Shown here piece after piece: positions 1-9,219 of a DNA stretch of 64,000 bases. Numbering within the stretch: position 1 is the stretch's first letter; every line of letters begins with the position of its first letter. This DNA is from CAVPXC01 sp963709505 (GTDB lineage Bacteria; Chloroflexota; Anaerolineae; JAAEKA01), in assembly GCA_963709505.1 (NCBI GenBank), contig CAVPXC010000021.1, forward strand, positions 56,766 to 120,765. The letters run 5' to 3'. The notes under the pieces were generated by a model, which saw only the letters and a list, made by a program, of their open reading frames with translations, made no database searches and had not been told where the DNA came from. Both the position numbers and the translations under genes were made by a program.

Positions 1-1269
1 CGGACTGAAAGTAGCGGTCCCAACAACGTCTGTGTGGCCTTGTAACTGCCTCACCTCCGCCCCCATCGTCGCATCCCATATCCTAACGACAAAATCCGAC
101 GTCTCAAATGTTGCTCCCAGCTTGCCGTCCGGACTCAGGGTAATTTCTCCACCCGCGAGCCCAGGCCACGTCCGTATTTCTTCCCCTGTGGTTGCGTCCC
201 ACCAGCGCAAAGTATCGTCCTCGGAGCCGCTTGCCACCACAAACCTGCCATCAGGGCTAAACGTGGCTTGAAAAAAGTTGATACCACTTGGCCCTCGTAG
301 TCCAAGCACCTTCGCCCCTGTAACGACGTCCCAAAGAACGACCTCATCACTGGTAGTGGTCAACACCAGTCGACCGTCTGGACTGAAGATGGCCTTGCCC
401 CGAATCCTATCATTCGTGTTACCCAATAGCCACGTGTTCGGATGTCCAATCACATCCCAAACCCGGATGATACCATCCTGATCTGCTGTCACTATCAACT
501 TCCCGTCCGGGCTGAAAACAGCCGAAGCCAGTGCGCCTGTATGTTGTTCCAGACGACGGATTTCCGTGCCGGTCGATAGATCCCATAGCCGGGCGGTCTC
601 GTCACTGCCGGCCGTTACCAAACGCGAGCCGTCAGGGCTGAACTCGGCCCATGCGACCTCGCCGAGATGGCCTTTGAACTGGCGCACTTCCTTTCCACTG
701 GCCGTGTCCCACACCCGAGTTGTGCCGTCGGTCCCGGCTGTCGCCAGCAATTTGCCGTCAGGGCTAAAAGCAGCCGACCGAACCGGACCTGTATGGCCCT
801 TGAATTGTCCCACCTCTCTGCTGTTAGAAAGCTCCCACAATCGAGCTGTGCCATCATCGGAGGCCGTGGCCACCAGTTGGCTGTCCGGACTGAAGTCGAC
901 CGACCTTATCGTGCCCGTGTGGCCCTTGAACACGCGCACCTGCTGTGCGGTGGTCGCTTCCCAAAGCCTCACGGTCGAGTCCTGACTTCCCGTGGCCACC
1001 AGCCTTCCGTCTGGGCTGAAGGTGACGGCAGTCACCGGACTCGCGTGACCTGTGAATCGGCGCAGCTCGACGCCTGTCATCGCGTCCCACAGGCGGGTGG
1101 AACCGTCTTCAACCGCCATTACCACAAAACGGCCGTCTGGGCTGAAAGTAGCCGAGTTAACCTTCCCCATGTCCCCTTGTAGTTGACGCGCTTTTTCGCC
1201 TGTAGCTACGTCCCACAGCCAGATTGCATTGCCTGGGCCGCCGGCAAGCACCCATTTGCCATCGGGGGC
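1..1269 (-). CDS. WD40 beta-propeller part of a STAND NTPase (partial at window edge)
   Basis: Read on the minus strand from about 1269 to base 1, one continuous frame encodes about eleven WD40 repeats. Each has a (F/L)SPDG turn, and many blades end in RLWD or a variant such as RVWD or LWDV. The frame stays open to the edge, so the C-terminus lies outside the window. It has no start of its own. It is in register with the NTPase at 1157-3160 if one base is removed from a G5 run at 1264-1268: the upstream frame reads MSPRW where the family expects MSPDG. The propeller probably senses or scaffolds a ligand and controls the NTPase. It could equally be a decayed 3' half; only the read data can tell. 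Confidence 0.8.
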
Positions 1270-3160
1270 TCATAGCAGCAGTATCCACAGACTGTGAGTC
1301 GCCGCCCACCTCCATCATCAACACTGGCGCAGCATTCACTGCTTCGCTCAAGGCTGCTGCGGCATCGGCAGTGACCTCCTTGTCTGGTCCCCAAGTCGTG
1401 AGCACAGCCTCTCGGGCCAGGATCAAGGGCAAACTGACCGACGGGTCATCATTGCGAGTCAGCGCGGCCACGGCTGCCATGGATAGCTCGCCAGCCCGAG
1501 CGCGGCGAGTCAGATGCCCAGCCCGGCGAACTTGGATAAAGGCGAAGCCGGCAGCTAGGATGGCCACGACGGCCACCGTTATGGCGCCAATGGCGAGGTT
1601 GCGGATGCGCCGGCTCTGGCGTTGTTCGCGCACTGCAATCTCATGCATTTCCTGACACCGGGTAAGAAACGCGCGCTCGTAAGTCCCGACTTGAGTCACA
1701 TGTACTCTCGCCCATACCTCAGCCTGGCTCAGCTCATCTCCGGTCAGCAACAGACCGTCAGGCCGGCCCTGAGCTTGCCAAAGACTGGCCTGGCGCTGCA
1801 ATGTGCTCAGGTGTTCGGGAAACCAGGCCGCGTTACTCGCCCGAATCGGCTTCACGAACCGGTCGTGCACCAGCTCGATCCACGTATCTCCGCCTCGCGC
1901 CTCGGCCCGCACCAGGAAGCGGCGCTGCAAGGCGCGTACTATGCCGTTGGGCAGGCCGCTGGTCTCAGTCTCGCCCTGGTGCACCAGGCCTCGCGTGCCC
2001 GCCTCGGTGATCAGCTCCGCGTCGAACCAAGTGCGCAGTTGCCGCTCGTTTACCCTCGCGGCCGACTGATCGGCCAGCGCGGCCGTCAGCGTCTCTTCGT
2101 AGAACTGCGTCAGCGCCTGATCGACGTCGCCGGCGGCGGCCAGGTCGGTGAGGGTGATTTCGGGGGTGGGTTGGTGGGACTGGTTCGACTGGTTGGACTG
2201 ATTGGAGTTTTCGGATTGGTCAATACCTTCAGTTACTCCAGCTTCCCCAGTTCCTCTTCCCAGATTTTCCCATAGCTGGTAGCACACTACCTGCAATTGC
2301 ACCGGCTCCACGTACTGGCCAGCGATGGTCTTTTCGTGGCCAGGGACGCGCACCTGACATAAGTTGTCGGCCAACTGCTCGGCCACGCCGTCGCCAAAGG
2401 GCCGGCCGCCGAGCTCAGCCGGCTTGCGGATGGCGTCCAGTGCGGCGACCACGCCCATGCGCTCCATGTAGAAGCGGGCGCGCAACCGGTTGAAGACCAG
2501 CGGCGCGTAGGGATCGAGCGCGGCCACGTAGTCCTCGCGCAGGCTCAGTACCATCCACAGGTTGGGATTGACCTGCAAGGCCGCGTCGAGTTGGCGGAAA
2601 AAATCCTCTCGCTCGCGCCAGTGATCGGGGTGGCCGGTGATGATCTCCTCGAATTGATCAATGACCAGGGCGAAGCGGGGGGCCGGCCCGGCGACTTCAG
2701 TCGGGGTAGCCTCTTCCTCCGCTAGCCCGTCTGCGGCCGCCGGGTCGTAGCGCCACACCAGGCCATCGTCGGTCACCAGGTGCTCCAGGAAGTCGCTCAG
2801 GTTCAGGTGCGCCCACTGCGCCGGGCTGCCGCCGCCCTGGTCCAGGCTGGACATCAGGTTGAAGAGAAAGATGTTGTCAACCTGCTCCACACCAGACGGA
2901 AGCTGGCCCGCGACGCGGCCCACGGGCAGCACGCTGAACCTTTCCTCCTCCCGCAAGCGCGGGATCAGGCGGGCGTTGATAAGCGAGCTTTTGCCCGCGC
3001 CCGATTGGGCGTAGAAAAGCAGCAGTCGCTCGGAGATGACGCGGGCCAGCAGGCTGGCTGCCTCAGCCTCGCGTCCAAAGAAGCGCTTGCGGTCGGCGTA
3101 GTCGAAGGTGCGCGGGCCGACGTAGGGATTGGTCACGGTGTCGCTGGTGGGCTGGATCAT
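1157..3160 (-). CDS. nSTAND-type NTPase, N-terminal and transmembrane part of a WD40 sensor protein
   Basis: This is a signal-transduction NTPase of the STAND class. It opens with NPYVGPRTF and FFGRE, a signature shared with the NTPase at 13603-15108. A Walker A (AQSGAGKSSL) lies near residue 53 and a Walker B (FALVIDQFEE) near residue 165, followed by an ORC/Cdc6-like body and a winged-helix-like segment. One transmembrane helix (NLAIGAITVAVVAILAAGF) lies near residue 540. The last 40 or so codons are out of frame relative to the WD40 repeats that follow, so the protein originally continued into the propeller at 1-1269. The ATG at 3160 has an AGGAA site 6 nt upstream and starts 12 bp after the SIR2-like gene, so the two are probably co-transcribed. 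Confidence 0.88.
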   Translation of the reverse strand: MIQPTSDTVTNPYVGPRTFDYADRKRFFGREAEAASLLARVISERLLLFYAQSGAGKSSLINARLIPRLREEERFSVLPVGRVAGQLPSGVEQVDNIFLFNLMSSLDQGGGSPAQWAHLNLSDFLEHLVTDDGLVWRYDPAAADGLAEEEATPTEVAGPAPRFALVIDQFEEIITGHPDHWREREDFFRQLDAALQVNPNLWMVLSLREDYVAALDPYAPLVFNRLRARFYMERMGVVAALDAIRKPAELGGRPFGDGVAEQLADNLCQVRVPGHEKTIAGQYVEPVQLQVVCYQLWENLGRGTGEAGVTEGIDQSENSNQSNQSNQSHQPTPEITLTDLAAAGDVDQALTQFYEETLTAALADQSAARVNERQLRTWFDAELITEAGTRGLVHQGETETSGLPNGIVRALQRRFLVRAEARGGDTWIELVHDRFVKPIRASNAAWFPEHLSTLQRQASLWQAQGRPDGLLLTGDELSQAEVWARVHVTQVGTYERAFLTRCQEMHEIAVREQRQSRRIRNLAIGAITVAVVAILAAGFAFIQVRRAGHLTRRARAGELSMAAVAALTRNDDPSVSLPLILAREAVLTTWGPDKEVTADAAAALSEAVNAAPVLMMEVGGDSQSVDTAAMSPRWQMGACRRPRQCNLAVGRSYRRKSASTTRGHGEG

Positions 3161-3172
3161 GGCGGTTCCTCG

Positions 3173-4174
3173 TTATGGCCGGGGCAATCCCTGGGCATAG
3201 TGGCCCAAATCGCTCCAGACCACCTCGAAGCGCGCCTCGCGCTGCAGGTAGTCGTGCAGGTAGGTCCGTTCGGCCTCGCTGGGCGGCAGCTGTACGCAGA
3301 TGCCGCGCTGCTCAGCCCGGGCATCATCCGACTTGATGAGGCCTGCATACAGGGCGCGAAAGGCCCAGCTGTTGAGGCTGAAGCCCAGCACCAGCAGGTC
3401 GCCACTGAGGGCTTTGCGCACCTGGGCTGGCACGCTGTCGCGCTTGTCGTCCCCGCGGCCCAGATTCACGTCCACCAGGAACTCCAGGTAGTCGTCCTCG
3501 GTCAGCACGAGCGACTTGGGGTAGCTCTCCAACCCAAACAGGTGACAAACCAGCGGCCGCAGTGCATCGGGTTGATGCAGCTCGGCGGCGCGCGGGTCGA
3601 TGAGGTCGCGCAGGTCCTGCCGCCAGCGGATCACCGTGCTGAACGGGGTCTTGCCGGCCTTGACCAGCGCCGCCTCGAGAAAGGTGTAAGGGCTGGTGGT
3701 CAGAAGCACGCGAAAGGGCAGGTTGGCCAGCACTTGCAGCGGGTCCTCTTGGCCGCGGTCGAAACTCGGGTAGCCCAACAGCCGGGCGAACTCGCTCACG
3801 GTCTTGGTATGGAACTGCGCCTCCGCCTCTGCCAGCACATCGGCGTCGATACCGTGCTGCTCGGCCTGGGCATAGATGAAGTTCTTGACGAAATCGAAGT
3901 AGTCGGCGCGCAGGTCGTTGTGGTCAAAGTTGCCGCCCGCCTGCAGCGCCTTCGTCTGGCGGTTCAGCTTACAGTACTTGGCGACGCGCGGCAGGTTGTC
4001 CCGGTCGTCCAGCGGGTAGCCGCTGTACTCGGCATATGCCTCCGTCAGTGAAGGATGGCCCTCCAGGACCAAGTCGAAGATCGCCTCGTCGCTGAGGATA
4101 GGCACGGCCAGTCCGCTCTTGATGCTCTCCATCAGACCGGGCCGGGTTTGTCGCTGCTGGCGTAAGTCTCTCAT
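3173..4174 (-). CDS. SIR2-like domain protein (predicted NADase effector)
   Basis: This 333-residue protein of the prokaryotic SIR2-like family (not deacetylase sirtuins) carries the family blocks RVLLTTSPYTFLE, PLVCHLFG followed by LVLTEDDYLEFL, and LLVLGFSLNSWAFRAL. The N-terminal glycine loop is weak (GLAVPILSDEAIF), so catalysis is not certain. SIR2-like domains in defence systems commonly cleave NAD. The ATG at 4174 overlaps the stop codon of an upstream formylglycine-generating-enzyme relic (ATGA), and a STAND NTPase gene follows after 12 bp, so this is probably the effector of that NTPase. The second half resembles the C-terminal half of the CHAT-SIR2 protein at 6215-8306. Confidence 0.82.
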   Translation of the reverse strand: MRDLRQQRQTRPGLMESIKSGLAVPILSDEAIFDLVLEGHPSLTEAYAEYSGYPLDDRDNLPRVAKYCKLNRQTKALQAGGNFDHNDLRADYFDFVKNFIYAQAEQHGIDADVLAEAEAQFHTKTVSEFARLLGYPSFDRGQEDPLQVLANLPFRVLLTTSPYTFLEAALVKAGKTPFSTVIRWRQDLRDLIDPRAAELHQPDALRPLVCHLFGLESYPKSLVLTEDDYLEFLVDVNLGRGDDKRDSVPAQVRKALSGDLLVLGFSLNSWAFRALYAGLIKSDDARAEQRGICVQLPPSEAERTYLHDYLQREARFEVVWSDLGHYAQGLPRP

Positions 4175-4330
4175 GCTGGCTCCTTGATGCAGTAAGCGAC
4201 GCGAAAGCCGCGCCAGCCGATCTTGCTGTCGGACCGAGATGCACCATTTGTAGCGGTTGCCCTGCGCGACGATGGCCTCAGGCCCGGTTGGATGCGAAGC
4301 TCGAAGGTTTCAAAGACCATAAGCACCCTG
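4170..4330 (-). pseudogene. C-terminal relic of a formylglycine-generating-enzyme (FGE-sulfatase) family gene
   Basis: Minus-strand frames just upstream of the SIR2-like gene encode SDSKIGWRGFRVAYCIKEPA and then stop, which is the typical end of FGE/SUMF1-like proteins (IGFRVV-type). A second frame gives GNRYKWCISVR, so the piece also carries a frame change. No longer FGE body is found upstream; at about 4330 the similarity stops and the plus-strand DUF2442 locus follows. The stop overlaps the SIR2-like start by ATGA, showing that the intact gene was translationally coupled to it. The 276 bp from 4331 to 4606 hold nothing else I recognise. Confidence 0.55.
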
Positions 4331-4606
4331 GTAGTCTTAATGAACCGGCAAGCCTTTACAATGGCCCGTATTTTATCTGTTCACACGGATTATGCAAGCA
4401 CAGTCACCACAAGCGGGTTGAAACGAATCTCATATCCGGAGTATTTGTTCCCAGGTTGGCAGGGGGCGCAGTCGCGACCCAAATCAAGGCATTGCGGTCT
4501 TATCCGCATCTTTGCGATACGGCATAATCTCAACTGCGATCACATCTTCACTCGTTAAGGTGATCGACATACTGGTTTGTAGCCTTGAGCAAGGAGTTGT
4601 CTGACG

Positions 4607-4648
4607 ATGCCTGAGGTATCTCGCTTCTATGGTATCATCATCACAGGG
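4607..4648 (+). pseudogene. DUF4160 N-terminal stub
   Basis: The first 13 codons read MPEVSRFYGIIIT, which matches the conserved opening of DUF4160 proteins (MPxISRFYGIxI, normally followed by MYYxDHxPPHFH). The match ends abruptly at 4648 and a DUF2442 gene starts in the same frame 21 bp later. DUF4160 and DUF2442 genes are commonly adjacent, so the best reading is an internal deletion that removed almost all of the DUF4160 gene. Confidence 0.6.
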
Positions 4649-4669
4649 CCTGGATTGAAGGGCGTGAGC

Positions 4670-5002
4670 ATGAACAAGCGGTTTCATGAATTCCAGTTTC
4701 GTGACGTAGTAGATCTAATTTTCGGCAGGGACTATGTGCTGACCGTGCGCTTCGGCGATGGCGTCGAACGCAACATCGATTTCGAGCCGATCTTGCTCGG
4801 CCCGCTCTTTGGCCCGCTGCGCGATCTGCACTTTTTCAGGCAGGCCAGAGTAGATCACGACTTGGGCACGATCGTCTGGCCGACCGGCGCGGACATCGAT
4901 CCGGGTGTGTTGTACGATTGGCCTGAACATGTCGATGCCATCGTCCAGCGGCGCAAGCAACGCTTTGCGGTGGAGACACCGGTTCTTGTGGGCGTGAGTT
5001 AG
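4670..5002 (+). CDS. DUF2442 domain protein
   Basis: This 110-residue protein matches the DUF2442 family: VVDLIFGRDYVLTVRFGDG followed by IDFEPIL near residue 40 and IVWPTGADIDPGVLYDWP near residue 75. The family is small, often paired with DUF4160 and suspected to belong to toxin-antitoxin-like modules; its biochemical role is not established. I place the start at the ATG at 4670 because the in-frame upstream codons from 4607 belong to a DUF4160 stub. If both are translated, the product is a 131-residue fusion. It is the only plus-strand gene within the minus-strand STAND island. Confidence 0.75.
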   Translation: MNKRFHEFQFRDVVDLIFGRDYVLTVRFGDGVERNIDFEPILLGPLFGPLRDLHFFRQARVDHDLGTIVWPTGADIDPGVLYDWPEHVDAIVQRRKQRFAVETPVLVGVS

Positions 5003-5125
5003 TAAAGTTGCCCCGCCCCAACCGTGGGAACGGCAGGGAACGGGGCGGTTCTCAGAGTCATTATCGTTGCGAACTGCGCAGCGCACATTGGACGTTTCAT
5101 TGTTGAACGACCCGCCACACAGCAC

Positions 5126-5175
5126 CCGGCGGGCAGGCGCAAGGCCGTGCCCCTACCCTGGATCATTGAGAGGAT
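5126..5175. repeat. half copy of a dispersed palindromic element
   Basis: The motif CAGGCGCAAGGCC followed by a TGCCCC block and ATTGAGAGGATAC recurs at 63399-63445, where it forms the right half of an inverted-repeat element. Only this half is visible here, between the DUF2442 and CYTH genes. Confidence 0.5.
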
Positions 5176-5179
5176 ACGT

Positions 5180-6049
5180 TCAAAGGACTTCAAAGACATA
5201 CGCTGTCTTGGTTGACCCGAACTGGGCTAGCCAGCCGGCCTGGTTCTGCACGTCGCGGAACAGGCGGTTGGCGCCGGCGACGACGGTGGGCGGGAATCGC
5301 TCCAGGCGCTCGTCGTCCTTCTGGCCGGCAGCATCGAAGCCGAAGGAAAACTCGGTCACCAGAGGATAGTCGTTCTCGTCGGGCCGCAGGTACCAATGGC
5401 TGAGCGCGACCTTGACGACGAACTCGGGCATTCCACCGGCGGCGCGTACGGCCGGCATCTTGTCAAGCTTGAGCTTGCCGACATAGTGCAGCACCTCGTG
5501 GGCCTGAAAGCCATTGACCGCCGTGATCGGAGTTGCCTGCGGAATGTCGTAGCCCTTCAGACCGGGGAACAGAGCGTTTAGATCCGCGACGGTGGCGAGA
5601 GGCGGCAGCCCTTTGGCCTTAAATGAGACGGAGTAGGCGAACTTGCTGGAGAAGGGCGGGACGACATCCTCTTCGAACTTGACGTCTTCGTCATCGACCT
5701 CCTGAGAGCAGCTTATGTCGCTGCCGGCGGCGGTGTAACGGTCGGGCGCGCGGAACTTGAGCGTCACTTTGTAGCGCTTCTTGGCCTCCGGCTCCTCGCG
5801 TACACGCAGAGTGATATTGGCGCGCTGCAGCTCGTAGCCAGGCGTGTCGAGATACCAGGTCGTGCGCACTTTCTCGGCGTTCTTGTCGGGATCGGCGTGA
5901 TCAGGGATGACCTCGTTGCCCTGGTTTTCCGTCAGGAAAGCCAGCAGCTTCCAGAACAGGCTGGCCCCGGCACGGCGGTCACGGAAGCGCTCGGTGTTGA
6001 GCATGAGTTTGTATTCGCGTGAGGTGATCGGGCGGTTGGTGGGGGTCAT
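5180..6049 (-). CDS. CYTH-like (triphosphate tunnel metalloenzyme superfamily) protein
   Basis: The 289-residue protein has the beta-barrel signature of the CYTH superfamily: an opening SREYKLML near residue 9, TTWYLDTPGYELQRANITLR near residue 63, YKVTLKFRAPDR near residue 93, a late EFSFGFD strand and a C-terminal block ending STKTAYVFE. CYTH enzymes bind triphosphates and act on thiamine triphosphate, RNA 5' ends, cAMP synthesis or polyphosphate; the first motif is weaker than the classical ExExK, so activity is uncertain. The ATG at 6049 has an AAAGGA site. It lies 165 bp downstream of the CHAT-SIR2 gene, with a STAND gene stub between, and is probably in the same transcript. A nucleotide-signal role is plausible but inferred. 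Confidence 0.72.
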   Translation of the reverse strand: MTPTNRPITSREYKLMLNTERFRDRRAGASLFWKLLAFLTENQGNEVIPDHADPDKNAEKVRTTWYLDTPGYELQRANITLRVREEPEAKKRYKVTLKFRAPDRYTAAGSDISCSQEVDDEDVKFEEDVVPPFSSKFAYSVSFKAKGLPPLATVADLNALFPGLKGYDIPQATPITAVNGFQAHEVLHYVGKLKLDKMPAVRAAGGMPEFVVKVALSHWYLRPDENDYPLVTEFSFGFDAAGQKDDERLERFPPTVVAGANRLFRDVQNQAGWLAQFGSTKTAYVFEVL

Positions 6050-6057
6050 GGGTGTTT

Positions 6058-6129
6058 CCTTTCATTGAGCGTCTCCCCGCGCTTCAAGGGGCGCGGGCCG
6101 GGGTAGGGATTGTCTCGCGGGTTGGTCAT
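6058..6129 (-). pseudogene. N-terminal stub of a third STAND NTPase gene
   Basis: From an ATG at 6129 the minus strand reads MTNPRDNPYPGPRPLKRGE and then TLNE before losing similarity. This is nearly identical to the opening of the intact NTPase at 15108 (MTNPRPNPYPGPRSFQRGET). The rest of the gene is missing, and the CYTH start codon follows at once. It marks a large internal deletion or a recombination between STAND copies. Confidence 0.65.
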
Positions 6130-6214
6130 CGGACGGCACCCCTTTTTACCACGAATGACACGGAATCACGACTGCGCAATCGGACTTTCGCGGAAATCCA
6201 CGAAAGCTATGGCT

Positions 6215-8306
6215 TCACCCTGCTCTGGGCAGGCGCTGCTCGAGCTCGCGGCCAAACTCGCCCACGCTGCCCCAGAAAAAGCTGAAATACCAGTCGCGGC
6301 CGAAGTATTTTTCCAGGTAGAGCTTGGCGCCTTCGGGCTCGACGATGTAGCCTGCCGCCGGGTCGATCTGCGCAGCCGTCGCCCCGTATTTCTTCATGAG
6401 TTCAACGCTTTGCCTGTTGGCGATAGTGCGGAATAGCACGCGAAAGCTCCAGTCGTCCAGGTTGAAGCCGAGGAACAGCAGCGATGCGTCGGTCATCGCC
6501 TTGCGCACAAAGCCGGGGATCAAGTCGTTGTTCTCTGTGACTCCCAGCAGGTAGTCAAAGTAGTCGTCTTCGGTCAGCACGAGCAACTCAGGCTCCGACA
6601 GGCGGCCAAACAGGTGATAGACCAGGGGGCGCTCAGGCGTCGGGCGATACGCCGGCTCCTTCTCGATGACCGAGGGCTCCAGGAACAGGTCCTTTTTCCA
6701 GGGACAGATCACAACTTCTGGCTTCACGTTTTCGTCGTTGGCCCGCAGGGCATCGCACAAGAGGTTCGTGGGGCTCGTAGTGAAGTAGATCGGCGCGCGC
6801 AGCCGGGCCAGCGCCCGATGGGGCTGCATCGCTTCCTGCGCTGCCGGCAGAGTCCCGATGAAGCTTACCAGCTCGTCGAGCCCGGCCTGGCTTTTGTCGG
6901 CAGGAAGATGAGTTTCATAACGCTGCATGATTTGCTCGCGCAGATAGGTTACGAACTCATCCTGCAAGAAGAACTCACTGCGGGTCGTCTTCAGATACTG
7001 GGCCACCTGGGGCAGGCTCTCTCTGCCATCGGGATCCATGGCGTAGCCGTACTTCTCCGCCCATTTCGCAGCGATTTGACGCGCCGACCCCAAGAGCCAC
7101 TCGTTGAGGCCCGGGCCAAGTATCGGCGTGCACTTCTTGCGCGCGACACTTCGCAGGAGATTGTCCCACGTGGTGAGTTCCCCGCCGAAGCCGGTCGAAT
7201 AGCCGACGCGGCCGCTCTTGAGGCGCATGAAGAGCACCGGCATCCACCAGTCGGGCCGGTCGCGCACGGCGCCGCGGGCCACGGCCATGGCGCGATCCAC
7301 CAGCCCGTCCCGGCGCAGCTCCGCAAAGAAGACGGGCATGAACGCGGCTGCGGTCTCCATGCTCACCTGCCCTTGCATGGCGATCACCGCCGGCACACCT
7401 GCCTCGGCCAGTCGCGGTCCCAGCCCGGCAAGTGCCTCTCCTGAGCTTTCCGAAGGAGCGCCGCCCTCCTGTGGCGCCGGCACGATGTCACCCGTCCCGG
7501 CGCTTTGACACGAGGCGAGCATGGCCAGCCGCGGGCGATCATCCAGCTCCTGGATGCGCACGGCTAGCTCGCGGCCGGACACGCGTTCGGTGGCGCCGTC
7601 CTCGTCCTCTAGAAAGAGCCACGGCTCGCCGTCCACGAGCATGCCGTGGGCCACCAGGTAGAGGATGTCGTAACCATCGCGCAGACGGGCGACCAGGTTT
7701 TTCAGTGTGACCTGGCCGCGCGTCGCCAGCTCGACCGTCTCGATATCACCCAGCCCGCTGCGCGCTGCGGCCAGCTCGACCGCAGTGACCACCTCGGCCA
7801 GGCGGTACTTCGTCACATCACTCGGGCTGGCGATCGCGACGAGCGCCCGGAGCTCGCTCTCGGGCCGGAGGCGCACCGGCCGCCAGTCCAGGCTAGAAAG
7901 GAAGCGGGAGAAGCGCAGGTTGTCGCCGGCAAGCAAGGGCGCGCTTGCCCCTGGCAGCCGCAATGTCTCCCAGCGCAGGCTGTGGAGTCTCCGGCGCGCC
8001 CGGCGCGATGTTGAGCCGCAGCCGTAAAGGGACGTCCTGCGCTTGAGCAGCCACCACCGCCCGGTCGAACAAAGAGCGCACGTCCGGCTCGGCCAGGAGC
8101 TGTGCGGCCAGATATTGGCCGTAGGCGGCTGGGTCGAGCATTCTTTGGCGCAGCTCGATCGGGTCAAAGTGCACCGGGTTCAGGCCACCCTGGCGCTGTT
8201 CGGCCTCATTCTGGGAGTCGCCGAAACGCAGCTCGACCCCGTAGCTGCCGTTGTCGCCGCCCGCGTCGCGGCGGTAGAGTGAGATTTCGAGATCAGCTTG
8301 GGGCAT
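6215..8306 (-). CDS. CHAT protease-SIR2-like double effector protein (one frameshift)
   Basis: Domain order: an N-terminal region, then a CHAT (caspase-like) domain with catalytic histidine in YLVAHG and cysteine in LASCQSA, then a SIR2-like domain with KCTPILGPGLNEWLL, PIYFTTSPTNLL, PLVYHLFG and LVLTEDDYFDYL, and LLFLGFNLDDWSFRVL. The ATG at 8306 is chosen because AAGGAG lies 6 nt upstream. The first 105 or so codons are in another frame: the reading passes from APGAPE to LHSLRWETLR only if one base near 7988 is removed. CHAT domains are cysteine peptidases, for example in Craspase-type and gasdermin-linked systems, and SIR2-like domains are NADases, so this is a potential two-toxin effector. 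It follows the WD40/TPR lipoprotein gene and precedes the CYTH gene. Confidence 0.85.
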
Positions 8307-8429
8307 GGATAACTCCTTGCATTGCATCGTTTGATCGAAGGGGCCGAAAGCCTCCCGATGTGGGGAGGTCCGGCAGGTCGGTGGGGACTTCGCATCGCGT
8401 GCAGGGTCCATTTCACGACCTGGCGAAAG

Positions 8430-9219
8430 TCACTCGTTCCGCAGCTGCACTAACAGCGCATCGTCTTCGAACGGATTCTGGCCCGCCTGCAGCGCAGCGA
8501 TCCATTCTTCGCGTTGCTTGCCATCGGTCTCGTAGGTACGGTACTGGTTGCTACCGGGATCATATACATCTTGCTCTTTCAGCAATTCCACGAAGGCCTC
8601 AAAATCCTCGACGGCTCCGGCCGTATCTCCAGTGAGAGCTCGCGCCACGCCTCTGCTATCGCGGAACATCGGGTCTCCGTCGCTCAGTGTGACCGCCTGC
8701 TCGCACGCCTCCAACACCAGCTCCACCCGTCTCCACAGTGCTCCCCACCTGCAAAGTTGGGCCTTTGGTTGGGGGTCGATGTCAAGAGAAGGGTTCAGCT
8801 CGACCGCTCGCTGATACGTTGAAATGGCCTCATCAGTCAAGCCCACCCGGGCCAAGCCAATCCCCTCATTTGTCAAAGCCTCTCCGTAGAGTCGTCCAGC
8901 CTCGGCTTCCGGGACAATATCGAGAGTGGGATCCTGTGTTACCGCCTGGCGAAATCGGGCGATGGCGCTGTCAAGCTGGCCCACCTGAGCCAGGCTGCTT
9001 CCCGCCATGACCAGAATCTCGGCGTAGACTTGTCCGGCCTTAGATTCCGGGTTGATATCCAGGGTCGGATCATAGCTCAAAGCCTGCTGAAACGCGGCGA
9101 CGGCCTCGTCGATCTTTCCATTCTGGGCTAGACCTTCTCCATCACTCACTAGTGCCGACGCATAGAGGCGGCGGGCCTCGGCCTCAGGGTCGATGCCCAG
9201 GGTCGGATCGTAAGCCAAC
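8430..9219 (-). CDS. C-terminal TPR part of the WD40/TPR lipoprotein
   Basis: This frame holds four or more TPR-like units with the repeating phrase YDPTLDI-PEAEARRLYA, followed by a non-repetitive end (DALLVQLRNE). It continues the protein encoded at 9184-11184: reading AFQQA directly into LAYDPTLGID needs removal of one base at about 9219. The frame is open further upstream (to about 9470), but that stretch is antisense-like noise and not part of the protein. TPR arrays bind partner proteins; here the likely partner is the CHAT-SIR2 protein, whose start codon lies 124 bp downstream. Confidence 0.78.

Noticed and set aside
667..1182. Plus-strand frames across the first WD40 array
   Set aside because: They repeat with the WD40 period only because the antisense blades repeat; the minus frame has the FSPDG and LWD motifs.
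2780..4051. Plus-strand 423-codon open frame opposite the STAND and SIR2 genes
   Set aside because: Antisense shadow of GC-rich coding DNA; low-complexity composition and no motif, while the minus strand carries clear domains.
5024..5215. Small plus-strand open frame in the gap before the CYTH gene
   Set aside because: It runs through a repeat half and the end of the CYTH gene, with no ribosome site or similarity.
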